DNA of 6,773 bases from Bacteroides sp. (GTDB taxonomy: Bacteria > Bacteroidota > Bacteroidia > Bacteroidales > Bacteroidaceae), in the NCBI GenBank assembly GCA_030151885.1, contig JASLCG010000120.1, forward strand, positions 1 to 6,773, written 5' to 3'. Under the pieces are notes generated by a model, which saw only the letters and a program-made list of their open reading frames with translations, was not told where the DNA came from and did no database searches. Position numbers and translations under genes: made by a program. Positions within the stretch are counted from its first letter, which is position 1, and the number at the start of each line of letters is the position of its first letter. Shown in pieces: positions 1 through 6,354 of the stretch.

Positions 1-2
1 AT

Positions 3-113
3 TTAAATCGCCAAACAAGAGGGATTTTAAGGAGTAAACGTCAAGACAAAACTGATATACTTCTTAATTTTTCAGGTTTTAAAGTATATGTAACTGATTT
101 ACAAATGATATAA
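3..113 (+). CDS. Possible C-terminal tail of an upstream gene (partial, doubtful)
   Basis: This frame is open from the left edge for 36 codons and ends at TAA 111-113, with the tail reading ...FSGFKVYVTDLQMI. The mostly A/T third codon positions resemble the other genes here, and an open run of this length is mildly unusual in such AT-rich DNA. The start lies outside the window and I recognise no family. A competing frame beginning at base 2 is also open to the edge and stops at TAA 35-37 (ending ...KRDFKE), so either could be the true end of an upstream gene, or neither. The palindrome 38 bases further on could terminate this transcript. Confidence 0.3.
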   Translation, partial: LNRQTRGILRSKRQDKTDILLNFSGFKVYVTDLQMI

Positions 114-151
114 TACACTTTTAAACAACATTATACAGCATTCCATCATTT

Positions 152-181
152 TATATTAAGCTAAAATTTTAGCTTAATATA
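152..181. repeat. Perfect 30-bp palindrome
   Basis: The arm TATATTAAGCTAAAA (152-166) is followed directly by its exact reverse complement (167-181), 15 of 15 pairs with no spacer. As RNA it would form a hairpin, although its weak A-U stem and the lack of a following T-run make it a poor intrinsic terminator. As DNA it could be an operator for a dimeric regulator of the permease gene, whose promoter-like site starts 73 bases downstream. Position between an upstream stop and a downstream promoter fits either reading. The symmetry is directly visible; the role is not. Confidence 0.6.
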
Positions 182-254
182 GACTACACTTATTTTCATC
201 GCTCTTATATATAACAGACTTAACTAGTACATAATATCTTTAAAAACAAGATGG

Positions 255-285
255 TTGTATATACCTATAAAATAAAGTACTTTTG
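255..285 (+). promoter_or_regulatory. Bacteroidota-type promoter of the aromatic amino acid permease
   Basis: TTG at 255-257 is separated by 20 bases from TACTTTTG at 278-285, an exact match to the Bacteroidota pattern TTG-N17-23-TAnnTTTG. Transcription would begin near 291-293, giving an untranslated leader of about 20 bases before the ATG at 314. The site lies after the more distal in-frame ATG at 251, so that ATG would not be on this transcript. Confidence 0.6.
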
Positions 286-313
286 CATCTCATTAATAAA
301 GAATTTAAGAATA

Positions 314-1579
314 ATGACACAGAACAAGAAAAATGAAAAGAAGTTACCTTCACTACTCGGAGGAACAATGATTATTGCTGGTACATTAATTGGTGGAGGA
401 ATGATTGCCATTCCTATTGCAACATCTGGTATATGGTTTTATCGCTCTCTACTTATCCTTATTTATTCTTGGTTCTGTATGACTTGTTCTGGTCTAATGT
501 TAGTAGAAGCAAATATTCACTATCCCCAAGGAGCTAGTTTTGATACAATGGTAAAAGATTTACTTGGTAAAAAATGGAATCTTATAACCGGGATAACTAT
601 AACATTCGTTTTATATACCTTAGTATATGCATATATTACCGTAGGAGGAAGTATCACTAATGAACTTTTAGAGATAAATTTAGGCATATTAAACTTACCG
701 AATCAAGTAGGTGGATTATTATTTTGTTTGATCTTAGCTGTTTGCGTATGGATATCAACCAAAGCTATTGATAGACTATCAACAGTTCTTATTATAGCAA
801 TGGTTTTAAGCTTCGTAGGAATGTCTATGGGTCTATTAAAAAACATAAACTTCGACTACTTATCAAATCAAGTTATAGGAGGAAGTGAAGAGACTAATTA
901 TTGGCGATATATTTTTTATGCTTTGCCTGTATGTGTTACATCATTTTGCTTTCATGGCACGGCTCCAAGTATCACTCTTTACTACAATAGAGATGGCAAA
1001 AAAATTCAAAAATCAATTATATGGGGCTCTATTATAGCATTTGTAGTGTACACTTTGTGGCTAACCTCTGTACAAGGTAATCTTCCTAGAGCTGAGTTTC
1101 TTTCAATACACGGGGCTAATGATGAAGTTAGAATGATGATTGAAAAAATTAATCACTTTGTATCTATACCCATGATGGGAGATTTAATTGACTTTTTCAC
1201 TTATGTAGCTATAATCAGCTCTTTTTTAGGAGCATCTTTAGGTCTTTTTGATTACTTAGCAGATCTATTCAATATAAAGAACACAAAAATAGGACGCTTT
1301 AAAACAGCATTAATCACATTTTTACCACCTCTAGTTTGTGCTATGATATTTCCTTATGGTTTTGTAAAAGCAATAGGTTATGTTGGTTTTGCAGCAGCAA
1401 TATGGTCTATTATTGTACCTGCATTAATGGTGCTCAAATCAAGAGAAAAATTTCCTAATGGAAGTTATAAAGTATTTGGAGGTAAGTTTTTAGTTTATTT
1501 TATAATTTTCTTTGCAATACTAACCATTCTCTCCATGCTTATAACTCAATTTAATATTGTTGAACCGTTTAGCAAGTGA
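314..1579 (+). CDS. Aromatic amino acid permease, HAAAP family (Mtr/TnaB/TyrP-like)
   Basis: This is an inner-membrane, ion-coupled importer for tryptophan and/or tyrosine. From the ATG at 314 it has 421 residues, close to the usual 400-415 of the family. Starting at the in-frame ATG at 251 would add 21 residues and would run through the promoter-like site, so 314 is preferred. About 11 hydrophobic segments are visible. Family hallmarks are the first-helix glycine motif GTLIGGGMIAIPIATSG (residues 23-39), YPQGASFD (70-77), PVCVTSFCFHGTAPSI (205-220), and SSFLGASLGLFDYLADLF (302-319), which is nearly the same as in E. coli Mtr. The C-terminal part AIGYVGFAAAIWSIIVPAL (353-371) and VFGG (387-390) also follow Mtr. 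Membership is secure from memory of the family; which aromatic amino acid is carried cannot be read from the sequence. It is a single-gene unit closed by the hairpin at 1611. Confidence 0.93.
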   Translation: MTQNKKNEKKLPSLLGGTMIIAGTLIGGGMIAIPIATSGIWFYRSLLILIYSWFCMTCSGLMLVEANIHYPQGASFDTMVKDLLGKKWNLITGITITFVLYTLVYAYITVGGSITNELLEINLGILNLPNQVGGLLFCLILAVCVWISTKAIDRLSTVLIIAMVLSFVGMSMGLLKNINFDYLSNQVIGGSEETNYWRYIFYALPVCVTSFCFHGTAPSITLYYNRDGKKIQKSIIWGSIIAFVVYTLWLTSVQGNLPRAEFLSIHGANDEVRMMIEKINHFVSIPMMGDLIDFFTYVAIISSFLGASLGLFDYLADLFNIKNTKIGRFKTALITFLPPLVCAMIFPYGFVKAIGYVGFAAAIWSIIVPALMVLKSREKFPNGSYKVFGGKFLVYFIIFFAILTILSMLITQFNIVEPFSK

Positions 1580-1610
1580 AACATCTATAATTAATGAAAT
1601 AATTTTAGCT

Positions 1611-1649
1611 ACTGCCGAGAATTAAATAAATAACTCTCGGCAGTCTTTT
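1611..1649 (+). terminator. Intrinsic terminator after the permease gene
   Basis: ACTGCCGAGA (1611-1620) pairs perfectly with TCTCGGCAGT (1635-1644) around a 14-base A/T-rich loop, followed by CTTTTATT. The stem is 10 bp and G+C-rich in its middle, standing out against the surrounding AT-rich DNA. The T-rich side faces the permease transcript. It lies between convergent genes and could also slow minus-strand transcripts leaving yjbQ, but the T-run is weaker in that direction. Confidence 0.88.
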
Positions 1650-1685
1650 ATTAACATATCTTGCTCATTATGAGAATCTATAAGA

Positions 1686-2099
1686 TTACTCGCCCATAAT
1701 AGTTGCAACAATCTTTCTTTTACCTCCAGAGTTTCTAAACTCACAAAGATATATTCCTTGCCATACTCCTAGATTCAATCTATAATCTGTTATTGGAATG
1801 GAGATATCGAATCCAACCAAACATGCCTTTGCATGAGCAGGCATATCATCTATACCTTCTATAGTGTGGGTGTAATTTGGATCTTTTTCTGCAACTAATT
1901 TATTAAATATATAATTCAAATCTAACCTTACATCAGGATCAGCATTTTCATTAATAGTTAAGGCTGCTGAAGTATGTTGTATAAATAAATGTAAAAGACC
2001 AACCTTAGGTAAGACCTTCAATTCATGAAAAATTTCGTCTGTTATAAGATGGATCCCTCGATCATATTCTGGTAAAATTATTTTCTGTTGTATTACCAT
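1686..2099 (-). CDS. yjbQ: YjbQ/UPF0047 family protein (annotated as secondary thiamine-phosphate synthase)
   Basis: At 137 residues it matches the full length of E. coli YjbQ (138). The family signature is intact: RGIHLIT (14-20), QHTSAALTINENADPDVR (41-58), GIDDMPAHAKA (82-92) and LNLGVWQGIYLCEFRN (108-123), with the conserved His, Asn, Glu and Asp residues that cluster in the trimeric fold. The family has been credited with a minor thiamine-phosphate synthase activity in E. coli, but its physiological role is unsettled and no thiamine gene lies nearby. It is cytosolic, with no signal peptide. The start at ATG 2099-2097 gives the expected N-terminus. One base separates it from the stop of the gene upstream on the same strand (TGA, then A, then ATG), so the two are very probably co-transcribed and translationally coupled. 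Confidence 0.93.
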   Translation of the reverse strand: MVIQQKIILPEYDRGIHLITDEIFHELKVLPKVGLLHLFIQHTSAALTINENADPDVRLDLNYIFNKLVAEKDPNYTHTIEGIDDMPAHAKACLVGFDISIPITDYRLNLGVWQGIYLCEFRNSGGKRKIVATIMGE

Positions 2100-2100
2100 T

Positions 2101-2571
2101 TCAATTTGACTTTAAATATTTTTGCGCCTCGCTAAAGCACCATTTCCTATTACTTTCGGTTGTAAAAGGTCTCATTTCTCCTTCTTGGTTTTCCATTAAT
2201 AAGGTGCATACAAATAGTGGATTCGTAACTAGCTTATTCTTATACTCTTTGTAAACTTCCTTCGGCAGATAGTTGCTAATCTCTTTCAAACAATGCTCTA
2301 CTAAATAGTTTAAATTTGTATCTATAAACTCATCTATTCTCTCCTGATGTAAACCGAACTCATCAAAGAGTGATAAGCTTAACTCTTTAGTCATACAATC
2401 TTCAAAAAAATTAATAGATTCGACAGACAAATAATCACCTTCAGCCAGTTTGGATAATAAATCAAACTTAACATTATCTTCTCCATCAATAAAGTAAGGT
2501 TTAATATGCATCTTTTGAGAATGTGAATTCTTTAAACTTATTATAAACCAAATATTAAATACTAGTTCCAT
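2101..2571 (-). CDS. Hypothetical protein, coupled upstream of yjbQ
   Basis: I do not recognise a family for this 156-residue protein. From the ATG at 2571 the first 13 residues are hydrophobic (MELVFNIWFIISL) but there is no positive N-region or signal-peptidase site, so a beta-strand is as likely as a membrane segment. A second in-frame ATG at 2511 (residue 21, MHIKPYFIDGED) could be the true start. The remainder is soluble-looking and acidic, probably mainly helical from residue 40 to 110 (SLFDEFGLHQERIDEFIDTN and onward). It ends with MENQEGEMRPFTTESNRKW and a short basic helix. Four cysteines are scattered without a metal-site pattern. It ends one base before yjbQ, which argues that it is a real gene sharing that transcript. 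I found no convincing TAnnTTTG box upstream on this strand. Confidence 0.7.
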   Translation of the reverse strand: MELVFNIWFIISLKNSHSQKMHIKPYFIDGEDNVKFDLLSKLAEGDYLSVESINFFEDCMTKELSLSLFDEFGLHQERIDEFIDTNLNYLVEHCLKEISNYLPKEVYKEYKNKLVTNPLFVCTLLMENQEGEMRPFTTESNRKWCFSEAQKYLKSN

Positions 2572-2772
2572 ACTGTAATTTTTAGACTAAATGTACAATT
2601 CTTTATATTATATAAATATCCGAAATATTCAATGATATACACACAATTTTGCACACTTATTAATGAATAATCTTTTCTAAAAACGATTATGTAAACATTT
2701 ACAAATCAAACCAATAGTTAAATATATAAGAAAAACAGCTCTTTATATAGACTTTATACCGTAAAAAGAGTG
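2572..2772. other. Divergent intergenic region with no clear content
   Basis: This very AT-rich stretch separates the minus-strand yjbQ unit from the plus-strand uraA leader and must hold the promoter for the yjbQ unit. I searched the minus strand for TAnnTTTG and found no exact match. There is no long reading frame, strong hairpin or tandem repeat. The repeated CTTTATAT words (about 2601 and 2741) look like compositional noise. Confidence 0.4.
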
Positions 2773-2780
2773 TATATTTG
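2773..2780 (+). promoter_or_regulatory. Probable -7 box of the uraA leader promoter
   Basis: TATATTTG matches TAnnTTTG exactly. The upstream -33 element is weak: there is no TTG at the expected distance, only a TTT at 2753-2755 with a 17-base spacer. Transcription would start near 2787, about 25 bases before the leader ATG at 2812. No better candidate lies between here and uraA. Confidence 0.5.
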
Positions 2781-2811
2781 CATACAGTTTAAAACAGAAT
2801 AATCTATTATA

Positions 2812-2949
2812 ATGAACCCGATTCATCTTATTATTCAAAAAAGCTGTACAGACTTTGGCAATCAATTTAAAGCAATTAATTTGATTCCTTTTATGGCTTT
2901 ATTATCAGCTTATTATTTATTAATTACTATATTTATTTTCAACCGATAA
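2812..2949 (+). CDS. Putative 45-residue leader peptide of uraA
   Basis: This frame opens at ATG 2812 and stops at TAA 2947-2949. It begins MNPIHLIIQKSCTDF and ends with the hydrophobic stretch LLSAYYLLITIFIFNR. Its stop codon lies inside the left arm of the terminator hairpin that starts at 2941, so a ribosome finishing here would cover that arm and prevent the terminator from folding. Length and position resemble the E. coli PyrL leader peptide (44 residues), which couples translation to UTP-dependent pausing of RNA polymerase; the amino acid sequences are not alike. There is no run of one amino acid, so sensing of a charged tRNA is less likely. The hydrophobic residues 24-43 could alternatively make this a genuine one-helix membrane protein. 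The existence of the frame is certain; that it is translated is inferred. Confidence 0.55.
   Translation: MNPIHLIIQKSCTDFGNQFKAINLIPFMALLSAYYLLITIFIFNR
2860..2886 (+). promoter_or_regulatory. Weak hairpin upstream of the T-rich tract, possible pause hairpin
   Basis: AATCAATT (2860-2867) can pair with AATTTGATT (2878-2886), 8 pairs with one bulged T at 2880 and a 10-base loop. It is A-U rich and weak. Its position just before the T-rich segment suggests a possible RNA polymerase pause hairpin in the leader, but such structures arise often by chance in AT-rich DNA. Confidence 0.25.
2881..2940 (+). promoter_or_regulatory. U-rich segment of the uraA leader
   Basis: By hand count 35 of these 60 bases are T and 14 are A, against 21 T in the preceding 60 bases. 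The skew is strand-specific and stops at the hairpin. In UTP-sensing attenuators such as E. coli pyrBI, a U-rich stretch just before the terminator makes polymerase pause when UTP is low, letting the leader ribosome catch up. The skew also explains the Phe, Leu, Ile and Tyr codons of the leader frame, so either the peptide or the base composition may be what is selected. Confidence 0.45.
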
Positions 2950-2969
2950 CAAATGTTATCGGTTTTTTT
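2941..2969 (+). terminator. Intrinsic terminator in the uraA leader (attenuator)
   Basis: AACCGATAAC (2941-2950) pairs perfectly with GTTATCGGTT (2955-2964) around the loop AAAT. The T-run at 2963-2969 overlaps the foot of the stem, giving a canonical terminator oriented toward uraA. It ends 20 bases before the uraA ATG, too close for another promoter, so uraA transcription must pass through it. I saw no upstream segment complementary to its left arm that would serve as a classical antiterminator, and no PyrR-type binding loop. This favours control by the leader ribosome rather than by a riboswitch. Confidence 0.85.
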
Positions 2970-2989
2970 ATGCTCAAAATTACACTTGA

Positions 2990-4300
2990 ATGAAAACTAA
3001 CGACGAAAAAAAAGTTGTATTAGCTGTTAATGAAAAGCCACAATTTATGCAATGGCTTTTATTAAGTATTCAGCATTTATTTGCCATGTTTGGTGCTACG
3101 GTTCTTGTACCAACATTAACAGGTATTAGTCCTGCAGTAGCACTTGTATCGAGTGGTATTGGTACTATTGCCTTTATACTGATAACCAAAGGTAAAGTTC
3201 CTTCTTATCTAGGATCCTCATTTGCCTTTATAAATCCTATTATTGCTGTTAAGCTTTTAGAACAGACTCCAGGTAGCGGCGTAGGCGTAGGAAGTTTTTT
3301 AGTAGGAAGCTTTATTGTTGGTGTAACATATGCCATTGTAGCACTTATAATTGCTAAATCGGGAACAAAGTGGCTTATGAAACTTCTTCCACCAGTTGTA
3401 GTAGGCCCAGTAATCATGGTTATTGGTTTAGGATTAGCCTCTACTGCCGTAGGAATGATTACGAATAATGAAGGTATATATGATGTTACTTACGTTACTA
3501 TCGGACTTATAACTCTTTCTGCTACTGTTATTACAGCAATTTTCACAAGGGGTTTTTTAAGCGTTATTCCTGTTCTAATTGGCATTATAATTGGTTACCT
3601 AACAGCTCTATGTGCAGGTATTGTAGATACTCAACCTATTATTGAAGCAGAGTGGTTTGCAATTCCTCCATTTCAAATCCCTTTTATAAACTACACACCC
3701 CAATTTAGCTGGAAGGTAGTACTACTGATGGTTCCTGTAGCCATTGTACCAATAGCAGAACATATAGGCCATCAATTAGTATTAAGTAAAGTTATAAATA
3801 AAGATTTGCTAAAAGACCCCGGACTAGACCACTCTATGATGGGAGACGGAATTGCAACTATTTTAGCCTCATTAGTTGGTGGACCTCCTAATACTACTTA
3901 TGGAGAAAATATAGGAGTATTAGCCATTACAAGAGCTTATAGTATATATTTATTTATAGGAGCGTCAATATTTGCAATACTTTTTGGATTCTGTGGTAAA
4001 ATTGCTGCTTTATTAACAACTATACCAGCACCAGTAATGGGTGGTGTTTCTATTCTCTTATTTGGTATAATCGCATCAAGTGGGTTGCGTATGGTTGTAG
4101 AGAACAAAGTAGATTTTAGTCGTAAAAGGAATCTTATTATTTCATCTGTTATATTAGTTATAGGTATAGGTGGTGCAGCTATCCATGTTGGTGATCTATT
4201 TTCACTCGAAGGAATGGCTCTAGCTTCAATAATTGGAGTAATGCTTAACCTTATTCTTCCAGGAAGAAAAGACTTCAATTTTGAAGATATGTTTAAATAA
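2990..4300 (+). CDS. uraA: Uracil permease, NCS2 (nucleobase:cation symporter-2) family
   Basis: This inner-membrane proton symporter imports uracil for pyrimidine salvage. It has 436 residues, close to E. coli UraA (429), and 14 membrane segments are expected. The N-terminal signature SIQHLFAMFGATVLVPTLTG (26-45) and GKVPSYLGSSFAFI (68-81) are typical of UraA. The uracil-binding residues are present with the right spacing: Glu257 and His261 in IAEHIGH (matching E. coli Glu241 and His245) and Glu306 in NTTYGENIGV (matching Glu290, also 49 residues on). GLGLAS (146-151) and PAPVMGG (346-352) are also conserved. The start is fixed by an in-frame TGA (2987-2989) directly before the ATG. No upp (uracil phosphoribosyltransferase) gene is adjacent, unlike in E. 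coli. Expression is probably controlled by the attenuator-like leader at 2773-2969. Confidence 0.95.
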   Translation: MKTNDEKKVVLAVNEKPQFMQWLLLSIQHLFAMFGATVLVPTLTGISPAVALVSSGIGTIAFILITKGKVPSYLGSSFAFINPIIAVKLLEQTPGSGVGVGSFLVGSFIVGVTYAIVALIIAKSGTKWLMKLLPPVVVGPVIMVIGLGLASTAVGMITNNEGIYDVTYVTIGLITLSATVITAIFTRGFLSVIPVLIGIIIGYLTALCAGIVDTQPIIEAEWFAIPPFQIPFINYTPQFSWKVVLLMVPVAIVPIAEHIGHQLVLSKVINKDLLKDPGLDHSMMGDGIATILASLVGGPPNTTYGENIGVLAITRAYSIYLFIGASIFAILFGFCGKIAALLTTIPAPVMGGVSILLFGIIASSGLRMVVENKVDFSRKRNLIISSVILVIGIGGAAIHVGDLFSLEGMALASIIGVMLNLILPGRKDFNFEDMFK

Positions 4301-4304
4301 TTAC

Positions 4305-4345
4305 ATAGAGCACTGGCCACTAATAGTCAGTGCTCTATTCATATT
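4305..4345 (+). terminator. Hairpin terminator after uraA
   Basis: ATAGAGCACTG (4305-4315) pairs exactly with CAGTGCTCTAT (4328-4338), and the stem can extend by a G-U and a C-G pair (4316-4317 with 4326-4327). It starts 5 bases after the uraA stop. The following bases (TCATATT) are only moderately T-rich, so termination may be less complete than at the leader hairpin. Confidence 0.75.
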
Positions 4346-4477
4346 GTTCGACCATTATATTACTTATAATCAATTATATACTATCAAATTGCAACACCAT
4401 TATTAGTTTAAAACTATCATATCAGAGAACTATTAATCTAATTCATTTGTTTTTTTTCATAATCATTAAGACAAGTA

Positions 4478-4511
4478 TTGATTATATAATAAATTAATAC
4501 TAATATCTTTG
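4478..4511 (+). promoter_or_regulatory. Promoter-like site for the phosphoethanolamine transferase gene
   Basis: TATCTTTG (4504-4511) fits TAnnTTTG, and TTG at 4478-4480 lies 23 bases upstream, at the long end of the accepted spacing. A start near 4518 would give a 75-base leader before the ATG at 4593. The rest of 4346-4592 is AT-rich DNA in which I see no gene or strong structure. Confidence 0.5.
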
Positions 4512-4592
4512 TAAGCTATGTGTCCAGAGTTTTCGACCATGTTTTATTCCTAAAATACAAGAGTAAAACTTACACACTGAATAACTGAAAAT

Positions 4593-6299
4593 ATGAAGAA
4601 ATTTTTGACCAAATTAATAGATAAACTCTCTGGAGATAAAGAGCTGTTTTATATCTTTCTTTTTATAAACCTAATTCCTAGCATCTTTCTTTTTATTACC
4701 GAACCATTTAATTTAAGTGGAAGGTTAGCACTTATTACAATACCATCTGCTTTCCTCTTTATTTCACTATCTCTTTTAAAACGTGTGGGATTAATACAAA
4801 TTGTCTTTCTACCCATGTTCTTTTTTCATGCATTCCAGTTAGTGGTTTTTTCATTATTCAAAGAAGATGTGTTAGCTGTAGATATGTTTTTAAACTTAGT
4901 AACCACTAATGCATCAGAAGCTGGTGAATTATTAAGTAGCATTCTTCTTCCTACAATTGCCGTATGTTTACTATATATTATAGTTATCATCTTAGTAATT
5001 ATATCTTATAGAAGAAAAATATACTACAAAATAAAATTTCGTAAAACGAATTGTATCATTGGAGGCCTATTAGCAATTATATCTATACCTCTCTTCATTA
5101 CAGGAAAAGATATTAATACTAATCGCTTTCTACTTCATGAAAACATTTATCCTGTTAATGTATTCTATAATATGACTTTTGCCATTAATAAATATATAAA
5201 AGTCAAGAACTACCCAAAAACATCTAAAGACTTCACTTTTGAAGCTAGTAGAAAAGTAAAAGCGAAACAAGAGCCAGAAGTGTATATTCTAATTATTGGA
5301 GAAACTTCTAGAGCCGATAATTGGGGCTTATATGGGTATGAACGTGATACCAATCCTCTTTTAAACAGAGACCCTAATATTCTTTACTGCAACGACATTA
5401 TGACACAGTCTAATACAACACATAAGAGCGTGTCAATACTCCTATCTGGAGCTTCAGCAGAAAATTACAACTGTATTTATCAACAAAAAAGTATAATTAC
5501 GGCTTTTGAGGAGGCTGGCTTCACAACAGTGTACCTATCAAACCAAGCTAAAAATGGATCTTTTATTGAATACTTTAGCAGAGAGGCTAATTACAGGGAA
5601 TATCATAGATCTAATAGTTCGTCGAAAAACAATTTTGATGAAGTATTATTAGATAGGTTAAAGTTCTATATAGAAGCTGCAACAAATGATTTATTAATAG
5701 TTATGCATACCTATGGTTCACATTTTTTTTATGGAGAAAGATATCCTAGGGAGTACGCAAAATACACACCTGATAATTTTATAAGTATAGATAAAAACAA
5801 TCGTCAACGTATGGTTAATGCTTACGACAATAGTATACTATACACTGATTTTTTCCTTAATGAGATAGGTAACATATTAAAAGAGAGTAATAGATGTAGC
5901 TCTTATCTATTCATTTCTGATCATGGCGAAGATATTATGGATGATGAACGAGAACGCTTCTTACACGCATCTCCAAATCCTACTTACTATCAATTAAGGG
6001 TCCCTATGGTTATGTGGTTTTCTGATAAATATATAAACAACTATCCTGAAAAGTTTAAATCGGCTCAACAGAATGTTAGCACACCTATGGCTAGTAATAC
6101 TGTATTCCACACTTTTTTAAATATGGCTAGTATTGAAACTAAATATTTAAATAAAGAAAAATCTATTGTTAGCCCTAGTTTTCAACCAGGTGTAAGAATG
6201 TACTTAGGAGATCACGACAACCCTATCCATTTTTATAAAACCAATTTGAAGTTACAAGATAAACAGATGATTGATAAAAATAAACTAAGCAGACAATAG
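4593..6299 (+). CDS. Phosphoethanolamine transferase, EptA/CptA-like (sulfatase/alkaline phosphatase fold)
   Basis: The enzyme moves phosphoethanolamine from phosphatidylethanolamine onto an envelope acceptor, most often lipid A or a core sugar; the acceptor here cannot be told. The 568 residues show the family plan: five membrane helices (about 20-37, 43-62, 68-90, 118-138, 152-170), a linker, and a periplasmic catalytic domain from about 228. Active-site motifs in order are GETSRADNWGLYGY (236-249; metal ligand Glu237), SNTTHKSVSILLS (273-285; nucleophile probably Thr275 or Thr276), HTYGSH (372-377), SDHGED (442-447; ligands Asp443 and His444) and LHASPNPTYYQLRVPMVMW (457-475; His458). The GSHGPxY element familiar from proteobacterial EptA reads GSHFFYGERYP, and the Cys-rich pattern of EptA is reduced, so it sits nearer the CptA-like branch. 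An in-frame TGA at 4578 limits the start to this ATG. It appears to be transcribed alone. Such enzymes can lower susceptibility to cationic peptides, which is not shown here. Confidence 0.88.
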   Translation: MKKFLTKLIDKLSGDKELFYIFLFINLIPSIFLFITEPFNLSGRLALITIPSAFLFISLSLLKRVGLIQIVFLPMFFFHAFQLVVFSLFKEDVLAVDMFLNLVTTNASEAGELLSSILLPTIAVCLLYIIVIILVIISYRRKIYYKIKFRKTNCIIGGLLAIISIPLFITGKDINTNRFLLHENIYPVNVFYNMTFAINKYIKVKNYPKTSKDFTFEASRKVKAKQEPEVYILIIGETSRADNWGLYGYERDTNPLLNRDPNILYCNDIMTQSNTTHKSVSILLSGASAENYNCIYQQKSIITAFEEAGFTTVYLSNQAKNGSFIEYFSREANYREYHRSNSSSKNNFDEVLLDRLKFYIEAATNDLLIVMHTYGSHFFYGERYPREYAKYTPDNFISIDKNNRQRMVNAYDNSILYTDFFLNEIGNILKESNRCSSYLFISDHGEDIMDDERERFLHASPNPTYYQLRVPMVMWFSDKYINNYPEKFKSAQQNVSTPMASNTVFHTFLNMASIETKYLNKEKSIVSPSFQPGVRMYLGDHDNPIHFYKTNLKLQDKQMIDKNKLSRQ

Positions 6300-6354
6300 C
6301 TTAACTATACTAAAACTTATCTTTTAAAATAACTGATTTTCTGATTAATAATAT

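Noticed and set aside
2787..2969. Riboswitch or PyrR-binding leader before uraA
   Set aside because: I saw no antiterminator segment complementary to the terminator's left arm and no PyrR-type conserved loop; the leader frame with its stop inside the stem explains the layout better.
3205..3417. Minus-strand 70-codon open frame within uraA
   Set aside because: It lies wholly inside a well-supported uraA and its translation has no recognisable features; it is a shadow of the real gene.
3937..4320. Minus-strand 127-codon open frame overlapping the end of uraA
   Set aside because: It is a shadow of the uraA coding frame, and its start would lie inside the uraA terminator hairpin.
4347..4540. 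Nine-base direct repeat TTCGACCAT at 4347-4355 and 4532-4540
   Set aside because: Only two short copies, 185 bases apart, one outside any promoter-like spacing; likely chance.
4518..4553. Eleven-residue frame (MCPEFSTMFYS) upstream of the transferase gene
   Set aside because: It would start at about the predicted transcription start and has no terminator or structure after it, so it is not comparable with the uraA leader.
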